A DNA stretch of 64,000 nucleotides, from positions 34,539,760 through 34,603,759 of the forward strand of contig JASWHV010000010.1 of NCBI GenBank assembly GCA_030760725.1, given 5' to 3'. The notes under the pieces were generated by a model. The model worked only from the letters and a program-made list of their open reading frames with translations. It ran no database searches and had not been told where the DNA came from. The first letter of the stretch is position 1. Each line of letters begins with the position of its first letter. Positions 32,886-44,190 of this stretch are shown one piece after another. This DNA is from Neostapfia colusana (Eukaryota > Streptophyta > Magnoliopsida > Poales > Poaceae). Made by a program: the position numbers and the translations under genes.

Positions 32886-34151
32886 TGTCAGTACCCTCAA
32901 GACCGGGTACCCCCATGTGTATGAGCAAAAGAAGACAGGGACCCAGCCTGCAGGCTGGGCCAAACCGGCAGATAGGGACCACTCATGAGAAGGCGCGTGC
33001 CCTAGGCCTCAGGTTCGACCACCTACTAAGGAGGGCTCCGAGGCTGCCACGTGTCTTTAGGCTCTGAGCCCCACTGCCGGTCGAGGATGGCTCCGGGGCC
33101 ACCACGTCCAATGGTGATGGGCCCGACCTCCCACCAGGGAGGGCCCCGGCACTGCCATGTGTACAGATCCTCCGAGCCACACCCCCCGCCAGAGAAGGCT
33201 CCGGAGGTGCCACGTGTCGTACGGCTGCGGGCCCGACGTCCAGCGTGGGAGGGCTCCGGTGCGGCCATGTGGGCAATGACTCCAGGCGTACCATCCTGCC
33301 AAGGAGAGCTCCGGAGGTGCCATGTGTCCTACAGCTCTGGGCCCGACGTCCAGCATCGGAGGGCTCCGGTGCTGCCACGTGTCCAATGACTCCGGACCCC
33401 TCAGTACTCTGCAAGACTGCTACGGTAGAGACGCGTGTCCCGGAGGCCAGCCACCCGGACGCTGCATCGACGAGCAATGGGCAGATAGCCGAGGAGGATG
33501 GAGGAAGGTGTGCTGTCAGGCCGAGCATTCAAGGCTCGCGCCTTCCCCAGAAGCATGGCCCGCGGTGCACGTCTCTGTCCTCCGCCTGTTACCAATTACT
33601 GTGACAGGACAGGGCAGCAAGGTGTGACAACAGAACAGTGCCGCCCTACGGCACAGAGCTGCTCTGTGGAGTGAGGAGACGCGGCGACAAGACGGGGACT
33701 TCATCATCACCGGCTACCTAGTCAGAGGCGCCCGACGTGTCAAGCGGCACGCCTTAACTCCTCCGACAGCGACAGTACATATAGCTGTAAATACCCTAGC
33801 TCATGTACAGGGTACAGATAGCTGCGGGGCCACCTATCGGGCCCCGGACCACATTGTAACTGCCCCATCCTTGGGCTATAAAAGGACTGGGACAGCCTCC
33901 GGGCAAACGGTTCGCACTCTGATTCGCAACCCGGCCAACTCACTCTCTCACACTCAGACGCGCAAGCAATACAACAAGCACTCCCATGGGCATAGGGTAT
34001 TACGCTCTGGCGGCCCAAACCATGTAAATCCTCGTGTTTACCCTCGCCATCTTGCTGTGACCTTATATAACCACTAGCCCCTCTGAAAAAAGAACCTCCG
34101 CGGGCTGCTTCCGAGCAGACCAGGGGAAGTATCATAGCGAACACTTTGACA
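32886..34151 (+). mobile_element. Element G 3' LTR (about 1.27 kb)
   Basis: It runs TGTCAGTACCC...ACACTTTGACA, homologous in plan to the B LTRs. The U3 has diverged repeats GGGCTCCGG...GCCACGTGTC, the TATA box is TATAAAAG 33877-33884, and the end contains AAAAAAGAACCTCCGCGGGCTG as in B1. CACGTG occurs at 33048, 33211 and 33376. Right of 34151 family-A LTR sequence begins, so G was inserted into a family-A LTR. The left G LTR is outside the window. Confidence 0.85.
33877..33884 (+). promoter_or_regulatory. TATA box of the G LTR
   Basis: TATAAAAG in context GGGCTATAAAAGGACTGGG, at the same relative place as in B1. Confidence 0.7.
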
Positions 34152-35840
34152 AACCTTTACAATGGGGCTACTAGAATGTACGGACCCACTGAGGTTTCAC
34201 CGGCAGGCTCGAATCTCCATTCTCCCACCCACGGGCCCCTCTTGTGCCATGCAGTTCCCAGGGCAGTCCTTCTCGACTCCCATTCCCCGTGCATCCAATG
34301 GTCCATATCAATCTAGCAACACACCTAATTAGTCGGCTAAGCCACACCCATCTTTGGCCTTGTGGTGGCACTGTTTTCCTGGCATGTGCTCGCATAAACC
34401 GGTCCTTAGATCTACAGCAAGCAAACCACCATCTCATTCAGCAACATCCACGAACCAAGCTCCCCTAGATCTCCCTGATTCCATGCTCATTAAAATCATC
34501 AAGTTATCATCATCTTTATTCATATGAGTGCAGTAGGTAACAAGTTTATCTCAGCTTCCCGTATCCCGTAAATTGAGCGAAGCAAAAAGGAAAAATGACC
34601 ATACCTGACTCATCACTTTCCTGGCAACAAGGATGGTGAACAAAACTAGTATACTCCTATAAAAGGGTGTCCCATCATGTTGACACAAGCATACGAGTTT
34701 TCGCCTTGATCCCGTGGCTCGTGGTTCTCATGTGTCTCGAAGTTTTGGTGATGTAGCTCCTCCTAGATGGCCTCTGAGCGTGTCCTTCTACTCACGACCA
34801 CACAGATATAAAATTTACAGCAATCAATTATCATGCACTAAATTTACTCAAGATGCAATGAGGTGGATGAATGCAATTCATATGGTGCAGTTTGTAAAAA
34901 TCAGTTTGTACAAGTTCTTGCATGTTTTAGTAGGCTTCCATAGGGTTTTATGATGAACAAGGCTGCTGTGATCAAGTGTGGACGTGTTCATGATCTTGAC
35001 AAACTTTGTAGATCAATCCCACTGTCAAAAATCGACCAAAACATGGTCTGTCCACAAGCAGAATTTTCTTCTTGCAGGGGGTGGAGAAAACGGGTGTGTA
35101 GAAACAGCGGCGACGTTGTAAGAGGGGTAACGGAAACCTATCTCACTTGTTCCTCCTTTCTTCCTTGCGGCATGACCTCCTTCCTTGCAATGGCAGCAGT
35201 GGGAGATTTTCTATGGAGAATTATTAGGCTGCGGCTAGGGCAGAACACGGGGGGGGGGGGGGGGGGGCTTCTTCTCCGGCGACGGCGAGGCGTGACGGAG
35301 CTCGACGACGGCCAAACTCCAGCAAGGGGGGCGACTTGGCTGGCAGCAATGGAGGGCGGCGGCCAAAAATAGAGGTGAGGGTGGCGGCTAGGGGGTTTAT
35401 TTATAAGGGGGAAAAAGAGCTAGGGTGGCTAGGATTTTAGCAAGCCAATTATCCAATGGCTGAGATTTAACTTTAAAAGAGGTGGGAGCTAGGGGCTGAG
35501 ATTTTATTATTCATTTTCCACCAATGGCTGAGATTAATTGAGAAATAAAAGCCCAGAAAACCACAAAGGGGGGCGGCTAGGGTTCCCCCCTTAATGGGCT
35601 GCGGCCAAAGGGTGGGTCCATTAGGGTTTCCCCCCTAATTGCGGTGGCCGAAATTGGGGAAAATCCCCCACCTCCCAAATGGGGGAAATTCCCTAGGGAA
35701 ATTTTGGGTAATTTGGGGAAAATCAGGAACATGGGAAAAGTTGGGAAATTAGGGGAGAGGGGAATTTGGGGGAAAATTGGGAAATTTTGGGGGAGAAATA
35801 GGGGTGGCCCAATTTGGCTATTTTATTTATTTTTTCTTTT
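34152..35840 (+). mobile_element. Family-A LTR fragment, forward, host of element G
   Basis: It is collinear with the solo LTR from about 48749 on (GGGGCTACTAGAATGTACGG, then GGGCCCC and CATGCAGTTCCCAGGGCA) and antiparallel to 1079-2760. It lacks its first about 0.9 kb (left of G, outside the window) and its 3' terminus. It runs into Cassandra sequence near 35840. The last part (35640-35800) is G/A-rich and simple. There is no gene. Confidence 0.8.
35249..35267. repeat. Poly-G tract (19 G)
   Basis: An uninterrupted run of 19 G inside the family-A LTR. It is absent from the other copies at this place. Confidence 0.9.
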
Positions 35841-35985
35841 TGGGACACGGTATAGGGACGTACGCTGTTAACAGGACGTGCGGAATGCGTATGCCAGTAC
35901 TGAACGTACGGATGTGGCTAACAGGGGATGTTCCTGTCTTGGCATTGACCGACGAGGACGTCGGTCTTCTAAGGGGGGTGGATTG
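35841..35985 (+). mobile_element. Cassandra TRIM internal region, 3' part (upstream unit)
   Basis: It matches 47698-47842: ...GCTAACAGG, CGACGAGGACGTCGGTCTT and a purine tract AAGGGGGGTGGAT immediately before the LTR. That tract would serve as polypurine tract. The region is noncoding, as in all Cassandra elements. Confidence 0.72.
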
Positions 35986-36227
35986 TGTGATATCCTGGCT
36001 CCCGGCTTAATAGGATTGATATAATACTCATACCATCAAGGTATACCTTCTTTTCCGGAAGCCCACCTGCAAAGGACTCCGGGGGTAAGCGTGCTTGGCC
36101 TGGAGAAATTTGGGGATGGGTGACCGACCAGGAAGTTTTTTCGGGTGCGCACGAGTGAGGACAAAGTGTGCAGAAAAGAATAGTGTACATCTGTGGGGAT
36201 AGTCTATGATCCTAGAGAGCTGCCACA
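35986..36227 (+). mobile_element. Cassandra-type LTR (242 bp) with 5S rRNA-like domain
   Basis: It starts TGTGATATCC and ends GAGCTGCCACA. Two bases later comes an initiator-Met primer site. Length, lack of coding capacity and a 5S-like core agree with the Cassandra family of terminal-repeat retrotransposons in miniature. Internal sequence lies on both sides, so this LTR is the middle one of a tandem form. The 3' neighbour LTR begins at 47843. Confidence 0.85.
36013..36153 (+). other. 5S rRNA-like domain in the Cassandra LTR
   Basis: TAAGCGTGCTTGG at 36086-36098 matches the plant 5S A-box region. GGATGGGTGACC at 36114-36125, followed by AGGAAG, matches the C-box region. CATACCATC near 36030 resembles the 5S 5' part. 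It is diverged and therefore not a 5S gene. In Cassandra this domain is thought to act as an internal Pol III promoter. Confidence 0.82.
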
Positions 36228-36229
36228 AA

Positions 36230-36242
36230 TGGTATCAGAGCC
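36230..36242 (+). other. Primer-binding site of Cassandra (initiator Met tRNA)
   Basis: TGGTATCAGAGCC, the standard plant complement of the tRNA-iMet 3' end, lies 2 bp after the LTR. Confidence 0.88.
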
Positions 36243-36256
36243 GACCCTCACAGTTT
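36243..36256 (+). mobile_element. Cassandra internal region, 5' stub
   Basis: Fourteen bases before element D. The last five, AGTTT (36252-36256), are the D target duplication, repeated at 47635-47639, where the internal region resumes. Confidence 0.85.
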
Positions 36257-39200
36257 TGTAACACCCCAAATTTTGATTCAAAACCCTAAACCATGTCCAG
36301 AGGGGAATTTAAAAATTTTTGGACGTGTTGCATGTTTTGCAAAAATTCAAATTCAAACTGGAATTCAAATTAGATTCAAAACAGAAAAGAAATGGAAAAA
36401 GAAAAAGAGAAAACGGGAAAAAACCGGCCAGTGGGCCGAAACCCGCCAGCCGGCCCAATTTCCCCCGCGCCAGCCCGCAGCCGCGCGCCCGCGCTATCCC
36501 TCACAGACAAGTGGGACCCACCTATCATCCCTAACCCCGCGACCCCGGACTCTCCCGCGCGCGCGCGATCTTAACCGATCGGAATACCGCGTCCCTCAGC
36601 CCGAATTCCGGTCCCAGAAGAATCAAACTCGATCACAACTGACCCACCGCCCTTCCCCGGCTATAAAAACCCCAGCCCCGATCGGTTTTTCCCACGCGAT
36701 CGCCGATTTTCACTCCGGTGAGCACCGAGACTTCGCCGGTGAATTCTGGCCGATCTAAGCTCGGAAACTCTGATCCAACTCGCTGGTCTTGATCCACCGC
36801 CTCCGGGGAGCTTTGCAGGTGCAGAAAACTCGGAGAATTAAGGTGTAAACACAGCGCCGACGAGCTTCGCCGTGGTTTTGCCTCGGACCTCGCCGCCGAT
36901 CACTTTCCAGGACCCCCGAGCTCAAGAAAACCCCCGAGGTGAGATCCCTGACCTCCCCTCTACCGATCTATGCCATAAGATCACAGTTCTAGGAAGAATT
37001 CTCGCGGATCCGAAACTTTCCGGCGAGATCGCCGCTTCCCGCCGCCGTGCGCCGCCGGCAGCGCCGCCCGCGCTCGATCAGAGCGACGTGGCCGCTTGTG
37101 CGCCGTTTATTTTAAATCGCACGGTAGACTTTAAAACCCTGCGTACCGGTTCGATGTTATAATCTCAGCCATCGGTTTAAAATCGGACGGTCCACGTCAG
37201 CCCCGCATTATAAAGACTGGAATTCTTACGTGCTACCCCCTGGGGTTCTCTGGAATTGAGAGCTAGCCCCGGAAACTTCAGATCTAGCCCCTGGAACTCC
37301 AGAAAATCATGTAAATTCATTTAAAAATCAGTTTTAGCCCCTGGACTTAATAAAAATTAGGAAAAACACCTCTGATAAGTGTAGCTAGACCCCTGGAAAT
37401 TATGAAAATAATATTATAGACCCTGTAATTGGGTGAGTTCATTATTTTAGCCCTGTTTAGTATTTAATTTAAAACATTGAATATGTAACTAGTGTTTAAA
37501 AATTAAAAAAAGGGGACAAACATAATTGTCAAAATTAATTAAAAACTTTCTCAGTACTTAGAAAACTTTGGAGTGAGATAAAAATCTATTTTTGGGCTGA
37601 AATGAATCTGTTTCATTTATTATTCACATTTATTAGTATAGGGACACATTTTTAAGTAAAGAATAGTTATAGAAAAATAGGGAAAATAATTATGAAATAG
37701 TCTACATCAGAAGCCAAGGTCAAAACATGTTATTAGATTATTTAGGACCAGAACCTATACTGTTTAGATGATATGTATTACTAATTTCATATTAAAATAC
37801 ACAATTATGCATAGGAATATAAATCTGAAAATATAGCAACTAGTAAAAGATAAATGGAGTTTCTAAAATCCAAAGAATTCAGTTTAGGGTTGATAGAAAT
37901 TATGAAGGCACATATGGAGAAGAAAAATACTTTTCATACATACTTGGTAGTTTAATGTAAGGAATTTATTTAAAACTGAAACACATATATATATATATAT
38001 ATAAATATAGTATGTAAGTACAAATATGAACACCAAAGTAGGAATCATACACATATAAATAAAAGTGTATGCAAGCCACATATCAACACACAAAGTAACC
38101 ACAACACATATAATGGTGAATGAATTTCATAAATATGAATGTGTGGTTTGTATAAAGTAGAAGTGTGAACTATGTCTTATGATTGTTGTTTTTATTTTGC
38201 TATGTGTGATGGTATGAAGTAGAACCTGTTCAAGAGCAAGTTAACCCTTTCCAAGATCAGGACTACCCATTTCAAGAGCAGCAAGAAGGAGGCAAGTGTC
38301 CTTGACCACTTTGATCCTATGCTAGGATGTGTAGATAGAATTATTTGCATTGTCAAGTTAAATATGAAACACATGCTAGGAAGTTTCCCTAGAATTGCAT
38401 TACCCTGTTTCCTTGTAGCTTGGGTTGGGATTTATTTTGTCATGTCATTTATTCACATGCATATGCTTAGTCATGCTTAGAATGGGATATTTGGGATATG
38501 AGATCATCAGTTTATTTTACCATACTCTTGAATGATCTATTGTGAGTTATGTAGAGGTAGGGATCATGGCAAGTTGGATGTTTTGGTTGTGTGCTGGGTG
38601 CACGAGACTTGGGTTTGTGTTTAGTACTTGCCTGGATCCTAAGGACCGGTTCATGGAGCATGTAACCCGGCTTTACAGTGCCAACCACATGCTGAGATGG
38701 GGCAGCTTGGCCAATTAATTAGGTGTATCCCCGGCGTAGTATGTGTGTGTTGGATGGTGCGGGGAGTAGGTGTCAGCTGGACTACCATATGAACCGCAAG
38801 GCTCAAGAGGGGGCCACTGCAGCGGGGTTGGAGCCTCTTGTATGCTGTTAGGGGTGAAACCTCAGTGGGCCCACGCTCGTCGGGAATCCCTTTGTAAAGG
38901 CTTTGTAGTGATCTCCTGGCTACACACCTGGGAAGTGTGAATGTGGATCGTAGCCACTGGCATAATGGAGGTTCTTTTAGTCCACCCGGCAACGGGGGAT
39001 GAAATCACTACATGTGGGTACAGTGGTACAAACTCTGCAGAGTCAAAACTGTCTTGACAGCCGTGCTCACGGTCAAGAGCGGCCTAGACTTATTCATGAT
39101 TAGAGGATTGATGGTTTTGGAAGTTAAGCGGGGAGCTTAACATTGGAAATGATGTTATGGTTATTGGATTATGATAATGGGTTGGGAGATTGGGACCATT

Positions 39201-39685
39201 TCACCTGTGTAGTAATGTAGGTGCTTAATAAGCTAAGGTGATAGGTATTAATTGCGTAGTGCTTTAACCATGAGTTCAACCTCTCCTTGTTCTAGCCATG
39301 CATGATATAATTTTCCCACACTTGCTGAGTACCATTGGTACTCAACATTGCATATTTGTTGGTTTATATTGCTGCTCAGGTCAAGATAATGAGGTGGTGT
39401 ATAATGACCAAGATTTTGGACCCGAGGAAGGTTTTTAGGTTCATGAAGACCCCCGGGCAACGCCTGTGATGGAGCCCTAAAGAATAATATTCCGCTGCTA
39501 GTTTATTTACTTGTGATGAACCTATTATTGTCCATCGAGACATTTACTATGTAAGACTTACTTATATTCGACACCTGGCTTGTAATAAATGATGCTTCAC
39601 TATTTGTCATCACATGTATGAGAAAATGATCCTGGCATACATGTGATATTCACTTGATTGTTCTTCGGAAAAACCGGGTGTGACA
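36257..39685 (+). mobile_element. D 5' LTR
   Basis: U3 is short (TATAAAAA at 36662-36669). A GC-rich leader (36680-37160) follows, then about 2.5 kb of AT-rich sequence with an (AT)n run near 37986-38003. It is conserved with 44209-47634 and, more distantly, 57459-60863. The open frame at 36872-37162 is part of the conserved leader; I see no protein family in it. Confidence 0.93.
36662..36669 (+). promoter_or_regulatory. TATA box of the D 5' LTR
   Basis: TATAAAAA in context CCCGGCTATAAAAACCCC; repeated in the 3' LTR at 44614-44621. Confidence 0.7.
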
Positions 39686-39689
39686 GAGG

Positions 39690-39702
39690 GGGTATCAGAG
39701 CC
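39690..39702 (+). other. Primer-binding site of D (initiator Met tRNA)
   Basis: GGGTATCAGAGCC, one mismatch from TGGTATCAGAGCC, lies 4 bp after the 5' LTR. Confidence 0.82.
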
Positions 39703-39902
39703 AAGGTTGCCCGTAGGAACGTGGACCTAGGTAGAAATGGACGTATTTAAGGGCCCTATTTTCTTAAAAACTATTTTCCAAGGTGTGGGTGGAAAAGTGT
39801 TATTAAAGGAGTCATTTTCTTCATCTTACCCCAACTTTCATTCAAAATAGGATTTTTGTTTGAGAATTTATCTAACCTAATTTTAAATTCTTTTGTTTTT
39901 AG

Positions 39903-40682
39903 ATGGTTCGCATGATTCGCACCGCTCGTAAGTCCACAGGAGGGAGAGTTCCCGTAGTTGCCCTTGCCGAAAGAGAGGAGAGTCGTCCAGTGACGTACCT
40001 TTCCTACGGATTGGCAGTAGGAGATTTGTTGCACCGTCTTCGACGTATGCTCGAAGCCGTCGGCAATACGGGCAAGCTAATCATCCACTATAACTCCACC
40101 AGGACGATCCGTGAGAAGAGGGAAGAATGGAGTTCGGAGATGAGGATTATACACGAGAATCAGCTGCTTAAGATTCACCACTCTCCAGCTTGTCGAGCAA
40201 CACAAGTTGACGCGGAGAAAGATGTCACCTGGGAGGCCATCACCTGCCAGAGTCACATCTATCATCGCCGCTTGGACAAAACTGAGTACATGTATGTCCT
40301 CCAACGTGAGAGTGGTACCACGGAGTACAAGTACCCACCGGTGCAGCAAGGGACTTCCCATGAGCACATGGACTTGTGCTTGGAGGATGCTGCTATGCTC
40401 AGCACTCGACTGCAGGAGTGTCAACAAGAGCTTCAGGATGTCCGAGACACACTGAAGGAAACGGAGGCGTTGCTGCGAGCTTGCTTAAAGGCGAGAGAAA
40501 GAGGAGATGGGAATGAACTGTGTGTCACCGTGAATGATACATGGACTCCTGACTCCCCGGATCGCCGAGCGATCAGGCGTCGTCGCACTTCTCCACCAGC
40601 AGCCTCCCCACCCAAAGCAGAGTCAGAAGGTAGCCGAAATGAGGAGGAAGATCCCGAGGAGCCAGCTCAAGAGTACGAGTAG
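39903..40682 (+). CDS. D extra ORF upstream of gag (ORF0), 259 aa
   Basis: This intact reading frame runs from ATG 39903 to TAG, between the primer site and gag. The N-terminus is basic (MVRMIRTARKSTGG). The middle contains EYMYVLQRESGTTEYKY. A coiled coil (about residues 155-205, LSTRLQECQQELQDVRDTLKE) is followed by an Arg-rich segment (RRAIRRRRTS) and a Glu-rich tail ending PAQEYE. I recognise no catalytic motif. Extra ORFs before gag are, from memory, known in rice gypsy elements of the RIRE3/RIRE8 kind, function unknown. The coiled coil and charged tail suggest an RNA- or protein-binding partner. That the frame stays open while pol is deleted may only reflect recent insertion. Confidence 0.72.
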   Translation: MVRMIRTARKSTGGRVPVVALAEREESRPVTYLSYGLAVGDLLHRLRRMLEAVGNTGKLIIHYNSTRTIREKREEWSSEMRIIHENQLLKIHHSPACRATQVDAEKDVTWEAITCQSHIYHRRLDKTEYMYVLQRESGTTEYKYPPVQQGTSHEHMDLCLEDAAMLSTRLQECQQELQDVRDTLKETEALLRACLKARERGDGNELCVTVNDTWTPDSPDRRAIRRRRTSPPAASPPKAESEGSRNEEEDPEEPAQEYE

Positions 40683-40984
40683 TGTAGAGTCTTTCCCCTA
40701 GCTAGCAAGAGGTCGAGTAGTCGAGTCGTTACGTAGTTAATGGTGTGATAATGCTTGGTGTGTGACGTGAGTTGTGGAAGCCATGAGCAATTGTCCACAG
40801 CCTCGTCTTCAGATTGTTTTGCTTTGGTGTGTGAACCCACAGGAAATAATAGTGCATTTATTTTGTGTGAGATATGAACCCTCGTAAAATTTTAACAAAG
40901 CCTCAACATCTTAAAGTACCAACAAATGAAAGTAGTAAGATGATACTAAATGGTATCAAAATTAACATTTGTTGATTCTGCCAG
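40683..40984 (+). other. Spacer between ORF0 and gag in D
   Basis: About 300 bp, AT-rich. I see no gene or clear signal apart from the start context CAGATGGCC of gag at its end. Confidence 0.5.
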
Positions 40985-41857
40985 ATGGCCGGAAGAGGAA
41001 AAGGACGTGCTGCCAACCCCGCCAACAACAATGATGAGGCATGCAACCCTCATCTTTCTGGAGGCCAGGACCGGGGTGGTCGCCGTGAAGAAGTTGATCC
41101 TCTCCACCAAATGCTGGAGAATCAAAATCAGCTCATCCAGAACTTGACTCAAGTGGTGGCTAACTTGCATCAAGTTCCACCTACACAAGCTGCACCACGC
41201 CAACCAAGGTTGAGTGAGTTTCTAGGAACTCAACCTCCAAAGTTTGCAAGTGCTGCTGAACCTCTGGAGGCAGATGATTGGCTGAAGACCATTGAAAGTA
41301 AGATGAGGATAATACAATGCCAAGGGTATGAGAGGGTGCTGTTTGCCTCTCATCAATTGCATGGACCTGCTGCTGATTGGTGGACCGCCTACGTGGCCGC
41401 CCATCATGACCCTGAGAACATCACTTGGGAAGAGTTCAAGCGTAACTTCCGCAACCACTACATCCCAAGAGGTGAACTCAAAAACAAGAGGAAAGAGTTT
41501 CTGGGACTGCAGCAGGGAAACATGACGATGAGGGAATACCTCACTAAATTTACCCAACTATCCCGTTATGCTCCACGAGACATAGAGACTGATGAGCAGA
41601 AACAAGATTGTTTCGTGGAAGGACTTACCGCAGAGATGGAGTGTGCAATGTCCTCCAATGAGTATGAAAGCTTTCAAAAGATGGTGGACAGAGCATTTGT
41701 GGTGGAAAGGAAGCTAAAGGCCCTGGAAAATGAGAATAAGAGGAAGGCGGGGTGGTCACATCAGGCCTCAGGGAGCAACACCCGCCCACGTATGATGCAG
41801 CAACCTACGGGGCAGACGAGCCGTGCTGCGGTACCCTATTCAGCACCAAGAGGGTAG
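40985..41857 (+). pseudogene. D gag (capsid part)
   Basis: MAGRGKGRAANPANNN starts at 40985. A short coiled coil follows (LHQMLENQNQLIQNLTQVV), then the Ty3-type gag core: EPLEADDWLKTIESKM, HGPAADWWTAY, FRNHYIP, LTKFTQLSRYAPRD, MVDRAFVVERKL. The frame ends at TAG 41855-41857 (APRG-stop). The zinc knuckle and pol continue downstream in the same frame, so this stop, probably CAG to TAG, splits a single gag-pol. It would make a gag without its RNA-binding knuckle. Confidence 0.87.
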
Positions 41858-43258
41858 AACCCAAACTACAGGCCTCCCGCAGCACCAGCACAGCCGCAAC
41901 GTCAGTTTGTGCAGCAGCCTCGCCCCACATATCCACCTCGACCAGCAGTGCAAGGACCCCCAAACCAACCCCAAGACAACAAGGGCCAAGCATCTAAGAT
42001 TGGGGTGCAATGTTTCAGCTGTGGTGAAGTGGGGCACTACGCCCATAAATGCCCAAAGAAGAAGCCTGCGCCGCCACAACAGCAGAATGTAATGAGAGGA
42101 CGGGTGAACCACGTCACTATGGAGGAAGCACAAGAGGCACCCGACGTGGTAGTTGGTAAGTTTCCTGCCAATTTACACCTTGCAACTCTGCTGTTTGATT
42201 CTGGTGCTACCCACTCGTTCATTGCTCAAGGGTTTGTTAAGAAGCATGACCTAGCAACCACACAAATGAACCATATGCCAGCTGTAAATTCTCCAGGTGG
42301 AGAAATAAGGACAAGACAAGTGTGTCCCAAAGTGAACCTAGACATTAATGGGGTAGTATTTACTGCTAACCTCATAGTGATAGATCCACAAGGGATAGAT
42401 ATTATTTTGGGTATGGATTGGTTGACCAAACATAAAGGAATCATCCATTGTTCGACCAGAACGGTGGAACTAACTCACCCCAGTGGTACCAGAGTAAAGT
42501 TCATAACGATACATGAGCCTAGGAGGGACATTAAATTAAATCAAGTGGAGGTGAAAGTTGAGGAAATCAGGACCATCAGGGAATATCCAGATGTTTTTCC
42601 GGAGGAGTTGCCAGGTATGCCTCCCGACCGTGACGTGGAATTCGCAATTGAGCTAGTACCGGGAACAGCCCCGATATACAAGAGACCTTATCGAATGGAC
42701 TCCAAGCAGCTAGAAGAGCTCAAGGATCATTTGAGAGAATTGACGGAGAAGGGGTATATTCGCCCTAGTTCCTCACCATGGGGAGCTCCGGTGATATTTG
42801 TGCCCAAGAAAGACGGAACCCAAAGGTTATGCGTGGATTACCGTGCCTTGAATGAGGTAACCATCAAGAACAAGTACCCATTGCCTCGCATTGAAGACTT
42901 GTTTGATCAGTTGAGGGGAGCTTGTGTGTTCTCGAAAATTGATCTCAGGTCGGGATACCACCAACTCAAGATAAGGCAATCTGATATTCCCAAGACAGCT
43001 TTCGTATCTCGGTACGGACTGTATGAATACACTGTCATGCCTTTCAGGCTAACCAATGCCCCGGCATATTTCATGTACCTCATGAACAAGGTATTCATGG
43101 AATATCTGGACAAATTTGTGGTGGTTTTCATAGATGATATTCTCGTCTTCTCCAAAGATGAAGAAGCACATGAGAAACATCTAAGGTTGGTGTTACAGAG
43201 GCTGAGAGAACACCAACTATATGCCAAGTTGAGCAAGTGTGAGTTTTGGCTGAAGTGA
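41858..43258 (+). pseudogene. D gag zinc knuckle, protease and RT
   Basis: Same frame as gag. The CCHC knuckle CFSCGEVGHYAHKC lies at 42011-42052 and the aspartic protease active site LFDSGATHS at about 42191-42217. ILGMDWLTKH follows. RT shows YRMDSKQLEEL, LCVDYRALNEVTIKN, FSKIDLRSGYHQL and the catalytic FIDDIL box at 43127-43144. It ends at TGA 43256-43258 after KCEFWLK. The polymerase core itself is uninterrupted from 41858 to here. Confidence 0.9.
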
Positions 43259-44163
43259 GTTCCCTTTTTAGGACATATAATCTCGGAGGGAGGAATCTCC
43301 GTCGATCCCGCCAAAATCGAGGATATCCAGAAGTGGAAGACCCCTGAAAATGTCGGGGAAGTTCGAAGCTTTTTGGGATTGGCTGGATACTATCGACGGT
43401 TTATTGAGGGATTCTCCAAGATCTCGAGACCTCTCACCAAACTGTTGGAAAAGGGAATCACATTCAGCTGGACGCCACAGTGCGATACGAGCTTTCAGGA
43501 GCTAAAGAAGAGATTGACAACAGCTATCAAGCTAGTATGAAAATGTCACCGTTTGAAGCTTTGTATGGAAGGAAGTGCAGAACTCCCCTATTTTGGAACC
43601 AAACAGGAGAAAGTAAAGTGTTTGGTCCAGAAGTGCTACAAGAAGCCGAGGCGAAGGTGAGGGAGATTCGCAACAACTTGAGGATAGCACAAACACGCCA
43701 GAAGAGTTATGCTGATGTACGAAGAAGAGAGCTCGTTTTCAACGTGGTAGACTATGTTTATCTCAAGGTGTCCCCTATCAGAGGACTTCGTCGGTTCAAG
43801 GTGAAAGGGAAGTTGTCACCTCGATACATCGGACCCTTTCAAGTGTTGGAAAGAAAAGGCGAAGTGGCGTACCAAATAGAGTTACCGGTTCATCTATCGG
43901 ATGTACACGATGTATTCCATGTGTCACAACTCAAGAAATGTCTGAGGACGCCTGAAGAGGTGTTACCCATGAATGAAGTGGATGTAGCTGAAGATTTGTC
44001 TTATGCCGAACAACCATACAAGATTTTGGAGACAATGGAACGCCTCACCAGAAATAAAAGAATCCGAATGTGCAAGGTGCAGTGGAAGCATCACTCAGAA
44101 GAGGAAGCCACCTGGGAAGGGGAAGATGAGCTCAAGGCACAATTTCTGGAATTGTTTTCTTAG
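43259..44163 (+). pseudogene. D RT end fused by deletion to integrase C-terminus
   Basis: After the TGA the RT connection reads on: FLGHIISEGGISVDP, SFLGLAGYYRRFIEGF, LKKRLTTA. At about 43516-43525 (GACAACAGCT) it switches frame and jumps to the integrase end: NSYQASMKMSPFEALYGRKCRTPL. The C-terminal domain follows (VYLKVSPIRGLRRFKVKGKL, HDVFHVSQLKKCLR) and ends with a chromodomain-like tail (CKVQWKHHSEEEATWE). RNase H, the HHCC finger and the D,D,E core are missing. In F the equivalent region extends from about 62905 past the window end, so at least 1.1 kb is gone. Confidence 0.88.
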
Positions 44164-44190
44164 AAACACCAATCTCGAGGACGAGATTTC

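Noticed and set aside
36013..36153. 5S rRNA gene
   Set aside because: Too diverged outside the A and C boxes, and embedded in an LTR with primer site; it is the Cassandra 5S-like domain.
36872..37162. 96-codon ORF in the D LTR, conserved at 44824 and partly at 58018
   Set aside because: It is repeated because the LTR is repeated; the more diverged E copy shifts frame, and the region looks like the untranslated leader.
37984..38003. (AT)n run as an origin or regulatory site
   Set aside because: Simple microsatellite that varies in length between the two D LTRs.
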